Below, piece by piece: positions 58,065 to 64,000 of a stretch of DNA of 64,000 bases. Made by a program: the position numbers and the translations under genes. The DNA is from Blastochloris viridis (GTDB lineage Bacteria > Pseudomonadota > Alphaproteobacteria > UBA2136 > UBA6156), in assembly GCA_005768725.1 (NCBI GenBank), contig VAFM01000001.1:620001-684000 (forward strand), written 5' to 3'. The notes under the pieces were generated by a model that saw only the letters and a program-made list of their open reading frames with translations, ran no database searches and was not told the DNA's origin. Position 1 is the first letter of the stretch. The number at the start of each line of letters is the position of its first letter.

Positions 58065-58261
58065 TGCCCCTCTATCCCGATATCACCCTGCAATTATCAG
58101 GAGAGGACGGGAACGCGCTCTCTATTCTGGGCTGCGCTCGACGTGCGGCCACGGAGGCAGGGCTATCCTTGGAAGAGCGGGATAAATTCCAACAGGAAGC
58201 CTTAAGTGGTGATTATGACCATCTTCTGCAAACTTGTATGAAATGGTTCGCCGTTCTTTAA
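58064..58261 (+). CDS. Small phage protein
   Basis: This 65-residue protein (LYPDITLQLSGEDGNALSIL, ALSGDYDHLLQTCMKWFAVL) is last in the rightward operon, coupled to the DUF3489-like gene by a TAATG overlap. No domain is recognised. Confidence 0.55.
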   Translation: MPLYPDITLQLSGEDGNALSILGCARRAATEAGLSLEERDKFQQEALSGDYDHLLQTCMKWFAVL

Positions 58262-58277
58262 GAATCTCATTAATGGA

Positions 58278-58306
58278 TTAAGCACCTCTAGTTGGGAGGT
58301 GCTTAA
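58278..58306. terminator. Bidirectional terminator
   Basis: TTAAGCACCTC and GAGGTGCTTAA form an 11-bp perfect stem with a 7-base loop. It separates the rightward operon from the converging methyltransferase gene, whose stop lies in the right arm. Confidence 0.75.
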
Positions 58307-59484
58307 CTCATAGATGCACGGATAAACTCCGCCGCTACTTGCGGTACGATTGCATTGCCGAGAGCATGGAGGATAGGCTTGCGGTGCTGAAACCCATCAA
58401 CCAGCAAGGGAATGCTGGGTTCAATGAGCCTTTGTTTTTCATCGGGACATTTAATCCAGCATCCCCCCTCCCACATCCCTGCGCCAGCATCGACAATTCC
58501 ACCTGTTTTCCCAGCTTTACCCTGCGTTGTACGCAGGGATTCTCCCACCTCCCCCTGTCCCTGTTGTCGTTGGCCGAAGGTGTCGGCCACAGAGCCGCAA
58601 GCATTGGTAGCGTCCAAGCAGTTCCGAAGCCGTACTTCTTTCCCCGTTCCATCCGCTTCATTGGGCAATCTTCTCGGCATGCTGCTGTGGGTGTTGGCCA
58701 CAACGCTATCAAGTCCTGAAGCCCTGCTCCCCCCGCCCCATGAATAATGGGGCTGTTCGCATTCTGAGCCTTCGGGGTTGGCCACAGCATTCGAGCTGCC
58801 GAGGTCAGAGTATCCGGCACTCCCCTGTGCGCCCCGCAGCTCTCGGCATCCTCGCTCCTGGGCGTGGGCCACAGGCCCAACGCTCCCATCACCTGGCTTT
58901 CCAATGAGGTCGCGGTTGTTGGACAGCGATCCCCTAAACGAGCCGCCGATTTCGCAGGGTCTTCCGTCGGAGCGCTGGTTCGCGGCGTGAGCCACAAACC
59001 ACAAGCGGTCACGTCGATGGGGCGCACCGACACTGCAAGCTGGCAATACAGCCGCCCCAACGGAGTAATCTTCTGCTTCCAGCCCTTGATAAACATCGTC
59101 AAGCCACCCATGGGCAACCGCTGACGCAACCTGCTCTCCAAAAATTGTTGCAGGGCGACACTTGCGGATGAGGCGGAACCATTCGGGCCAAAGGTGCCTG
59201 TCATCGGTTTTGCCTTTTTGGCGACCGGCGGAACTGAACGGCTGGCAGGGGCAGCTTCCCGTCCACACGTGGCGGTTTGCGGGCCATCCGGCAAGCTGCA
59301 GGGCAAGCTCCCATCCTCCGATTCCGGCGAAGAAGTGGCAGCGGGTATATCCTGCAAGATCTCCGGGTTGAACATCGACAATACTTCTTTCATCCACATC
59401 CCCTGAGGCAATCAGCCCGTCAGACATCATCTGACGCAGCATGGCCGCCGCCTTCGGGGCGTTTTCATTATAATAGACACGCAT
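58303..59484 (-). CDS. DNA (cytosine-5) methyltransferase
   Basis: The 393-residue protein has motif I CHFFAGIGGWELALQLAGW, the catalytic loop GSCPCQPFSSAGRQKG (Cys80), motif VI as GEQV instead of the usual ENV, motif VIII-like APHRRDRLWF and a C-terminal HALGNAIVPQVAAEFIRA. The target domain contains five VAHA/VANP/VANT/VADT-type repeats. It would methylate cytosines in phage or host DNA, perhaps to evade restriction. No cognate nuclease is nearby. A second frame of 358 codons overlaps nearly the whole gene. Confidence 0.85.
   Translation of the reverse strand: MRVYYNENAPKAAAMLRQMMSDGLIASGDVDERSIVDVQPGDLAGYTRCHFFAGIGGWELALQLAGWPANRHVWTGSCPCQPFSSAGRQKGKTDDRHLWPEWFRLIRKCRPATIFGEQVASAVAHGWLDDVYQGLEAEDYSVGAAVLPACSVGAPHRRDRLWFVAHAANQRSDGRPCEIGGSFRGSLSNNRDLIGKPGDGSVGPVAHAQERGCRELRGAQGSAGYSDLGSSNAVANPEGSECEQPHYSWGGGSRASGLDSVVANTHSSMPRRLPNEADGTGKEVRLRNCLDATNACGSVADTFGQRQQGQGEVGESLRTTQGKAGKTGGIVDAGAGMWEGGCWIKCPDEKQRLIEPSIPLLVDGFQHRKPILHALGNAIVPQVAAEFIRASMS
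58335..59411 (-). CDS. Overlapping WPTP-repeat frame inside the methyltransferase gene
   Basis: In the +1 frame of the methyltransferase gene an uninterrupted 358-codon frame runs from 59411 (a second Met, MFNPEILQDIPAA, is at 59375). It contains NGSASSASVALQQFLESRLR, five W[PL]TP repeats (LWLTPRTS, LWPTPRSED, LWPTPKAQN, LWPTPTAAC, LWPTPSAND) and ends with GKQVELSMLAQ and LNPAFPCWLMGF. From memory, phage proteins with this set of motifs exist in databases. Each WPTP repeat is the shifted reading of a VAHA-type repeat. It could be an overprinted gene or a long shadow frame. Confidence 0.45.
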   Translation of the reverse strand: MPQGMWMKEVLSMFNPEILQDIPAATSSPESEDGSLPCSLPDGPQTATCGREAAPASRSVPPVAKKAKPMTGTFGPNGSASSASVALQQFLESRLRQRLPMGGLTMFIKGWKQKITPLGRLYCQLAVSVRPIDVTACGLWLTPRTSAPTEDPAKSAARLGDRCPTTATSLESQVMGALGLWPTPRSEDAESCGAHRGVPDTLTSAARMLWPTPKAQNANSPIIHGAGGAGLQDLIALWPTPTAACREDCPMKRMERGKKYGFGTAWTLPMLAALWPTPSANDNRDRGRWENPCVQRRVKLGKQVELSMLAQGCGRGDAGLNVPMKNKGSLNPAFPCWLMGFSTASLSSMLSAMQSYRK

Positions 59485-59486
59485 GA

Positions 59487-60761
59487 CTAGGCGGCACCCG
59501 TGCGCGTTTCAGCGAGTTCCTCGAAGCTCTGGCCCGTCGCTGCCAGCGTCGCCTTCTTGCCGCTGAACTCCTGCCAACGGCGCACGATCACATCCACATA
59601 CTTGGGATCAAGCTCCACCAACCGCGCACGGCGGCGGGTTTTCTCGCAAGCAATCATGGTGGTGCCGGAGCCGCCAAACGCATCCAACACGATATCCTTG
59701 GTCTTGCTGGAGTTGCTTATCGCGCGTTCCACCAGCTCCACCGGCTTCATCGTGGGATGCAGGTCGTTGGCATGGGGCTTGTTGACGAACCACACATCGC
59801 CCTGATTACGGGCTCCACACCAGAAATGGTCATGCCCCTCCTTCCAGCCATACAGAATCGGCTCGTACTGGCGCTGATAATCCGCCCGCCCCATGGAAAA
59901 GGTGTTCTTCGCCCAAATCACGAAGGTCGACCACTTGCCACCCGCCTTCACAAACGCCTGATAGAGCGTATGCAGCTCGGATGAACTCATGCAGATATAC
60001 ATACTGCCCTTGCAAAACATCAGCATGTTGGAGCAGCAATCGTACAGAAACTGCTCGAAATCCCCGCCTAGGTTATCATTAAGAATGGGCCGGTTTTTAC
60101 CCCGGCCCTTATCTTTGGCGTTGTTCGCATAATTTACGTTATACGGTGGATCGGTGAACACCATGTCCGCCAAATCCTGCCCCATCAACTTCTCCAGGCT
60201 CGTCAGCAGAGTGGAATCCCCGCAAAATACGCGGTGTTCGCCACACAGCCAGAGGTCGCCCTCGACACTGATGGGGTTAACTGGTACTTCGGGGGCCGCA
60301 TCTTCTTCGGTCTGCCCTTCCTTGGTGGCCCCCTCCTCTTCCAGCAAGGCCTCCAAGGCTTCATCATCGAAGCCCAGCAAATCAAGGTCGAACATCTCGT
60401 CCTGCAGCGTGTGCAGCTCCAGCTTCAGCATCTCCTCATCCCAACCGGCATTCTCCGCAATCTTGTTGTCGGCAATAATCAGGGCTCGACGTTGGGTATC
60501 GGTCAGGTGTGCCAACCGGATCACCGGCACCTCATCCAGTCCCAGCAACTTGGCGGCCATCAAACGGCCATGTCCGGCGATAATCCCGTCATCCTCCCCC
60601 ACCAGAATGGGGTTCACAAAACCGAATTCGCTGATGGATGCCGCTATCTGGGCAATCTGTCCCTCCGAGTGGGTACGGGCGTTGCGAACATAGGGCATCA
60701 ACTTGTTCACCGGCACGTGTTCAATCTGCAGCGGAACGCCCGGCATGAAATCCGTCATCAT
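59487..60761 (-). CDS. ParB-like domain fused to a DNA adenine/cytosine-N4 methyltransferase
   Basis: This 424-residue protein starts at ATG 60761 with CGGAG upstream. The N-terminal ParB/sulfiredoxin-like domain (residues 15-110) has LMPYVRNARTHSEGQIAQIA, PILVGEDDGIIAGHGRLMAA and DNKIAENAGWDEEML. The C-terminal beta-class methyltransferase has motif IV DPPYNVNYA before motif I DAFGGSGTTMIACE. ParB-methyltransferase fusions are common in phages and are thought to modify phage DNA. It lies 2 bases upstream of the cytosine methyltransferase start, so two modification genes are in tandem. Confidence 0.92.
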   Translation of the reverse strand: MMTDFMPGVPLQIEHVPVNKLMPYVRNARTHSEGQIAQIAASISEFGFVNPILVGEDDGIIAGHGRLMAAKLLGLDEVPVIRLAHLTDTQRRALIIADNKIAENAGWDEEMLKLELHTLQDEMFDLDLLGFDDEALEALLEEEGATKEGQTEEDAAPEVPVNPISVEGDLWLCGEHRVFCGDSTLLTSLEKLMGQDLADMVFTDPPYNVNYANNAKDKGRGKNRPILNDNLGGDFEQFLYDCCSNMLMFCKGSMYICMSSSELHTLYQAFVKAGGKWSTFVIWAKNTFSMGRADYQRQYEPILYGWKEGHDHFWCGARNQGDVWFVNKPHANDLHPTMKPVELVERAISNSSKTKDIVLDAFGGSGTTMIACEKTRRRARLVELDPKYVDVIVRRWQEFSGKKATLAATGQSFEELAETRTGAA

Positions 60762-60789
60762 TTTTCTCCGAATGAGGGTTGACAGATTT

Positions 60790-60908
60790 GGGTACGCACT
60801 TGGGTACGCGGGGTGCGTACCCAAACCGTAGGGTACGCACTTTGGGTACGCACCAAATCCGTTTATTTACATAAATTTATTCCGCAACAGGGAGCGTACT
60901 GCGTACCC
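60790..60908. repeat. Cluster of GGGTACGCAC repeats
   Basis: The core GGGTACGC(A/G) occurs directly at 60790, 60802, 60831 and 60844 and inverted at 60813-60822 and 60900-60908. An AT-rich stretch, TTTATTTACATAAATTTATT, lies between the last two. The array occupies the upstream region of the methyltransferase operon. It fits operators for a repressor or a small iteron set. Confidence 0.75.
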
Positions 60909-60990
60909 AAATCAAAAACCTGTCACTAGCAAAATGCCGGGCCTTAGCCCGCCGCATAGGGGTCAATTCGGGGAAGGACCCGCGCCCCCT

Positions 60991-61039
60991 CGCGTGGTGC
61001 AAACAAAAAGCCCGGCCTTGAAGCCGGGCACACCACGCG
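60991..61039 (-). terminator. Composite inverted-repeat terminator
   Basis: Inner GCCCGGC/GCCGGGC stem (61010-61029) and outer CGCGTGGTG/CACCACGCG arms. On the minus strand the inner stem is followed by TTTTTGTTTG. It ends the small-gene unit of 61110. The rest of the gap 60762-61109 holds the repeat cluster. Confidence 0.75.
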
Positions 61040-61109
61040 AATGCTATCGATAAACTAAGCCGATTTTGTTCGCGTTGTCCTTACCTTTTTTGTTCGAACA
61101 TTTTTTACG

Positions 61110-61445
61110 TTATTGAGCAATGGTTTGCTTGTATTCTTGCGACTTGAAAAACGATGCCACAACTCCACAGGAGTCGGGACTCGTTCCCTCGTGTTGTGCC
61201 TGTGCATTCTTTTTAACGCCCGCCATGAAGATGGGCATGTAGGTCGCCTGCTCCGTCCCCTTGGGGAAATGACGGTCAAACCACTTTCCAATTTCTTGCC
61301 CCATGGAGTCAGGAGCAATGCCACACCCAATGGCACGGCCATACATGGTGGCAACCGTGGTCATGGTGTCGATATCCTTCTCGGAGGCAGCCCACACCGA
61401 CATCGGCAGCAGAGTTACGAGGACAAGGGGGAAGGTTTTACGCAT
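61110..61445 (-). CDS. Small secreted protein
   Basis: A 111-residue protein with a signal peptide (KTFPLVLVTLLPMSVWA, cleavage near residue 20). The mature part is about 91 residues with two Cys (AIGCGIAPDS, DSCGVVASFF) that could form a disulfide. No family is recognised. It lies in the early region of the prophage and could alter the envelope of the lysogen. Confidence 0.6.
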   Translation of the reverse strand: MRKTFPLVLVTLLPMSVWAASEKDIDTMTTVATMYGRAIGCGIAPDSMGQEIGKWFDRHFPKGTEQATYMPIFMAGVKKNAQAQHEGTSPDSCGVVASFFKSQEYKQTIAQ

Positions 61446-61465
61446 GGGGGTCTCTCACATTGTTA

Positions 61466-61906
61466 CTAGTGGAGTTGAGCACGTTTTTTCACAGACTTAA
61501 AGGCCACGCTCACCTCAAACTGTTCGGGCGTGATATCAATCACCAGACAATGTGGCTGGAGGCCGTCCGTTGTCCCTTCCACAACCATAGCCAGAATATT
61601 GTCCACCTTCAGGAATTCCGTCCCGTCATCCCCACCGAAGGAGCGACGCTTCACATCCCACCACTCGTCAAATTCCATTTTATCCGGATTGCACTCTTTG
61701 GCATACACCACCAGCAGCTTATCATTCGGGCCACGTTTGCCGTGGTGAATCCCGTCCGTGGTATTGGGCATCAGATATACGCCTTGATCACCCACCAGCC
61801 ATAAGCCCTTGCCAGTTACCTCTCCATAGAGGGTACGGGCCGTTTTAGCGGTATTAATTTCCTGCACCAGCTGGGTCACTTCATCCCAAGGGAAATGGAG
61901 CTTCAT
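61466..61906 (-). CDS. DUF3085-like phage protein
   Basis: The 146-residue protein has GKGLWLVGDQGVYLMPNTTD, VVYAKECNPDKMEFDEWWDV and RSFGGDDGTEFLKVDNILAM, which resembles DUF3085 proteins of phages and mobile elements. Its role is not known. It belongs to a row of small minus-strand genes. Confidence 0.65.
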   Translation of the reverse strand: MKLHFPWDEVTQLVQEINTAKTARTLYGEVTGKGLWLVGDQGVYLMPNTTDGIHHGKRGPNDKLLVVYAKECNPDKMEFDEWWDVKRRSFGGDDGTEFLKVDNILAMVVEGTTDGLQPHCLVIDITPEQFEVSVAFKSVKKRAQLH

Positions 61907-61922
61907 CGTGGTAATCCTTCTC

Positions 61923-62039
61923 TTAGCCAGCGTCGGTTAATTTATTGCTGTCGCAATCGGGGCAGTTGCAAGGGCTGACGGGTTCGTCACTTTCAGCCCA
62001 GCCCGTCCAGCCGCAGTCCATACATTCCAGCATCAGCAT
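61923..62039 (-). CDS. 38-residue zinc-ribbon protein
   Basis: A short frame from ATG 62039 gives MLMLECMDCGWTGWAESDEP and then SPCNCPDCDSNKLTDAG. The CxxC...CxCxxC set (ECMDC, CNCPDC) is typical of a small zinc ribbon. It fills the gap between two phage genes on the same strand. The start and expression are not proven. Confidence 0.5.
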   Translation of the reverse strand: MLMLECMDCGWTGWAESDEPVSPCNCPDCDSNKLTDAG

Positions 62040-62057
62040 TTCTCAGCCCTCTATTTT

Positions 62058-62546
62058 TTATCGCTGTTCTGCCTCAGCCTTGCGGCCCGCTTCATAGGCA
62101 GCCTCTAAGGCAGCCTTAACGCCCCAAACCGGTACCTCGTGGAAATCCAGCCCATCCGAATTGCGGGTGACCAGCGTCTCAATGCCAAGGTGACACTCGG
62201 CCAGCAGGCTAAACAGTTCATTCTTGCTCATCGGCGCCTTGTAGGGAAAGACCTTGCCCGTCACTTCGTGGATGGACTTTTCGTAGCTGCTGCGCCACCC
62301 TTTTTCGGCCATCCGCAATTTCAAGTGTCTCGTGATGTTGTCCTCGGTCATCGTGCCACGGATATTGCTCAGTTCGTCGGCCAGATGGCGACCAAAGCGG
62401 GCATCCAGCACATCGCGGGTTTGTTCAGCCGTCAGGTTAAACTCCGTCATCAAAAAGCGGCTGACCGCCTCCCAGGTCATCTGGGGGTTGTAATCGTTAT
62501 GGATGCTTGTCCCCCAAAGTCCCCACTCTTGGTTGTTGGTTGGCAA
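62058..62546 (-). CDS. Conserved-looking phage protein
   Basis: This 162-residue helical protein (MTWEAVSRFLMTEFNLTAEQ, RFGRHLADELSNIRGTMTED, FHEVPVWGVKAALEAAYEAG) is not assigned to a family. It is soluble. It lies between the zinc-ribbon frame and the DUF6362-like gene. Confidence 0.55.
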   Translation of the reverse strand: MPTNNQEWGLWGTSIHNDYNPQMTWEAVSRFLMTEFNLTAEQTRDVLDARFGRHLADELSNIRGTMTEDNITRHLKLRMAEKGWRSSYEKSIHEVTGKVFPYKAPMSKNELFSLLAECHLGIETLVTRNSDGLDFHEVPVWGVKAALEAAYEAGRKAEAEQR

Positions 62547-62657
62547 AATATTAACTTTTTCAATTACTTAACTCCTTGTTTGTAATGATGTGCATGGCTT
62601 CCATTCCGGGCTTTATCAAGTCAATAAGCATAAGAATTTATTATCTTTTTTCTTGAT

Positions 62658-63032
62658 TTAAGAGGCTTTAGAAGCGATACGCGCCAGCGCCTTTTGGTAG
62701 CGTTCCCACGCCTTGGTGCGTCCCACACCCAAGCGGCTGCAGATGATCTTCCAGCGCACACGCTCGGCCCGCATCCATACCAGCCGACGCTCTTCCGGCT
62801 CCAGCCATTTCAGCCAGACGAAAAGCACCTCATCCATCCGGTCGATCTCATCCGGCATGGGCGGCCCTAGACGGAACGGGCGCTTCTCCATCTGGAGGAT
62901 TTCCAGCGGATCGCGTTTGAGGGTCGGCCAGAAGCTGGCATAGCCCCTCGCCTTCTCATCGGGCAAACGGCGCAGCGTCCGCACAGCCTCCTTGATTCGT
63001 TCTTCGACGTGCTGTTCGGTTAATCCGCCCAT
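62658..63032 (-). CDS. DUF6362-like phage protein with sigma-like C-terminus
   Basis: The 124-residue protein starts at the ATG near 63032 (MGGLTEQHVEERIKEAVRTL). It contains YASFWPTLKRDPLEILQMEK, DRMDEVLFVWLKWLEPEERR and WKIICSRLGVGRTKAWERYQ. The C-terminal helix pair resembles a sigma4-type helix-turn-helix. It may be a small phage regulator. A longer frame up to 63665 reads through the repeat region and is not accepted. Confidence 0.7.
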   Translation of the reverse strand: MGGLTEQHVEERIKEAVRTLRRLPDEKARGYASFWPTLKRDPLEILQMEKRPFRLGPPMPDEIDRMDEVLFVWLKWLEPEERRLVWMRAERVRWKIICSRLGVGRTKAWERYQKALARIASKAS

Positions 63033-63136
63033 GCGCTTTTCTCCTGTTGTTGCTGATTGAGGGAAACTTGAAATGATGGAGCGGAAGGTGTGCCCGGCAT
63101 CCGGCCGGGGTACACCTCTCCGTAGGAGTAGGGAAT

Positions 63137-63329
63137 TTTCCAACTTTCCAACTTGGGGAAACCAAGCTGGCGGCGGCATAGCGGAAGTTGGAAAGTTGGA
63201 AATCCAGTTGGTAAAATTTCCAACTTGAAACCACGGCACAGCCCTTGCTGGCCTTGGGAATAGCGCAGTTGGAAAGTTGGCAAAGCCCTTTCCAACTTTC
63301 CCGCAATGGCGATATCGCTTCCAACTTGA
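63137..63329. repeat. Iteron-like array of TTCCAACTT repeats
   Basis: About nine to ten copies of CCAACTT or its inverse AAGTTGG lie within 193 bases, mostly as pairs (AAGTTGGAAAGTTGGAA, TTCCAACTTTCCAACTT) with inverted partners. The array fills the 300-base gap between a RepA-like gene and the DUF6362-like gene, which is typical for a replication origin or a multi-site operator. Open frames across it give repetitive peptides (PTFQL) and are not believed. Confidence 0.6.
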
Positions 63330-63333
63330 CGGC

Positions 63334-64000
63334 TCATGCTCCCTCCTCGCTGGCATGCCAGAGATAGGGATTCTCCACGGGCAGGACTTCCCCGCTGGCG
63401 GCATCCTTCTGGTGTGTCGGCAAGAGTGGTTGCTCCGGCGTGCGGAAGAACATGCCCTCCACACAGAGGTGGCCGAACCGCGTGCGGCCGGGGCTGCCGA
63501 TGCCATACGCCTCGGCTGATTTGAAGAATTTGACCTGTCCCTGCGTCGCCAGCACTTCCAGCCGGTTGCGGATGGTCTTTTCCCCACCCAGGCCGAATTT
63601 GTTCTCGAAGGCCTCGGCAAACTGCCGTGTGTTATAGACACGCCCCTTGGCCGCCTCGTCGGCAATCAGCTGCACGATGGCGTCCTTGCGGCGAGAGCGT
63701 TCCGCATCAAGGCGGCTGCCATACTCCTTCATCACCAGCCGTGTCGGCGCCACCGGCAGCTCCTGCCAACGTCCTTCCTGTTTGCTAACGGCCTTATCAG
63801 GCAACTCCGGCCCGTTCCGCAGTTCAAACATTACCCTGCGCTCCGACGCACTTTCATCAGGCCGGAGCAGCAGCATGCCACTGGTATAGAAGCTCCGCAG
63901 GCTTCCGGCGCCGCTGAAGAACTGAAACGGATCTTCCTCGATCTGCCGCTTACCCGCCTTGCGGATGTGGTGGGTCAGGATGATGCCGGCCACGGGGTTC
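63334..64000 (-). CDS. RepA-like replication ATPase, N-terminus beyond the window
   Basis: The frame is open to the window edge, so at least 222 C-terminal residues are visible. VAGIILTHHIRKAGKRQIEE-DPFQFFSGAGSLRSF fits the end of a RecA-like RepA/AAA_25 ATPase domain. FELRNGPELPDKAVSKQEGR and a winged-helix-like C-terminal part (KTIRNRLEVLATQGQVKFFK) follow. Such proteins are hexameric helicases for phage or plasmid replication. The adjacent repeat array supports an initiation role. The Walker A motif lies outside the window. Confidence 0.7.
   Translation of the reverse strand, partial: NPVAGIILTHHIRKAGKRQIEEDPFQFFSGAGSLRSFYTSGMLLLRPDESASERRVMFELRNGPELPDKAVSKQEGRWQELPVAPTRLVMKEYGSRLDAERSRRKDAIVQLIADEAAKGRVYNTRQFAEAFENKFGLGGEKTIRNRLEVLATQGQVKFFKSAEAYGIGSPGRTRFGHLCVEGMFFRTPEQPLLPTHQKDAASGEVLPVENPYLWHASEEGA

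Noticed and set aside
63020..63337. 105-codon minus-strand frame starting at an ATGA overlap with the RepA-like stop
   Set aside because: The peptide repeats (PTFQL, KLES) come from the repeat array itself. A repetitive, non-coding array explains the frame better, though translation is not excluded.
1..64000. CRISPR arrays, tRNA or rRNA genes, insertion sequences, integrase
   Set aside because: None could be supported. The absence of an integrase means that the prophage end and att sites cannot be fixed from this window.

Overview
The window looks like part of the chromosome of a Gram-negative bacterium, most likely an alphaproteobacterium. The evidence is a tolQRA cluster, an IscR-type regulator next to a cysteine desulfurase, a citrate synthase, a type IV pilus/type II secretion-like operon, two chemoreceptors and a moderate-to-high GC content. 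No rRNA, tRNA or CRISPR array was seen. The taxonomic placement is an inference from gene families only.

Bases 1 to about 28 kb are host sequence. The order is tolQ-tolR-tolA (minus strand), a small muramidase-like gene with an attenuator-like leader, an alpha/beta hydrolase diverging from iscR and a cysteine desulfurase across a perfect FNR-type box, a HerA/DUF853 ATPase, citrate synthase, and a seven-gene secretion/pilus operon (15753 down to 8371) with GspE, GspF and two pseudopilin-like proteins but no secretin. Then comes an accessory stretch (16-25 kb): HxlR regulators, a lipoprotein, an RTX-repeat protein whose N-terminus is clearly derived from a phage spanin, an MccF-like S66 peptidase, a degenerate Nudix protein and an XRE regulator/membrane protein/DMT transporter operon. 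It is followed by two chemoreceptor genes.

From about 28.4 kb to the right edge the window is a prophage of lambda-like gene order, read leftward: TerS, TerL, [insert], W, portal, [insert], protease with nested scaffold, D, E, FI, FII, Z, [insert], U, V, G/GT, tape measure, tail tip and fibres, NlpC/P60, TipJ, then a lysis cassette (holin candidate, membrane-anchored endolysin, overlapping spanins). Three accessory inserts sit at precise junctions of this late operon: a 327-residue gene with its own terminator (A|W), a structured RNA plus an interrupted HTH gene on the opposite strand (B|C), and a hipBA toxin-antitoxin pair coupled to the tail terminator gene (Z|U). A large zinc-hook ATPase of the PrrC/RloC type lies at the far left, convergent with the lysis genes, and is a candidate anti-phage gene.

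Right of the terminase are a five-gene rightward operon, a cytosine methyltransferase gene that contains a second long frame with WPTP repeats, a ParB-methyltransferase fusion, small conserved phage proteins, two clusters of short repeats that look like operators or iterons, and the C-terminal part of a RepA-like replication ATPase. No integrase is in view, so the right end of the prophage lies outside the window. Items that best deserve a second look are the spanin-RTX chimera, the structured RNAs at 28.4 and 50.9 kb, hipBA inside the tail operon, the dual-frame methyltransferase, the -1 frameshift with a cysteine-rich T domain, and the RloC-like ATPase.
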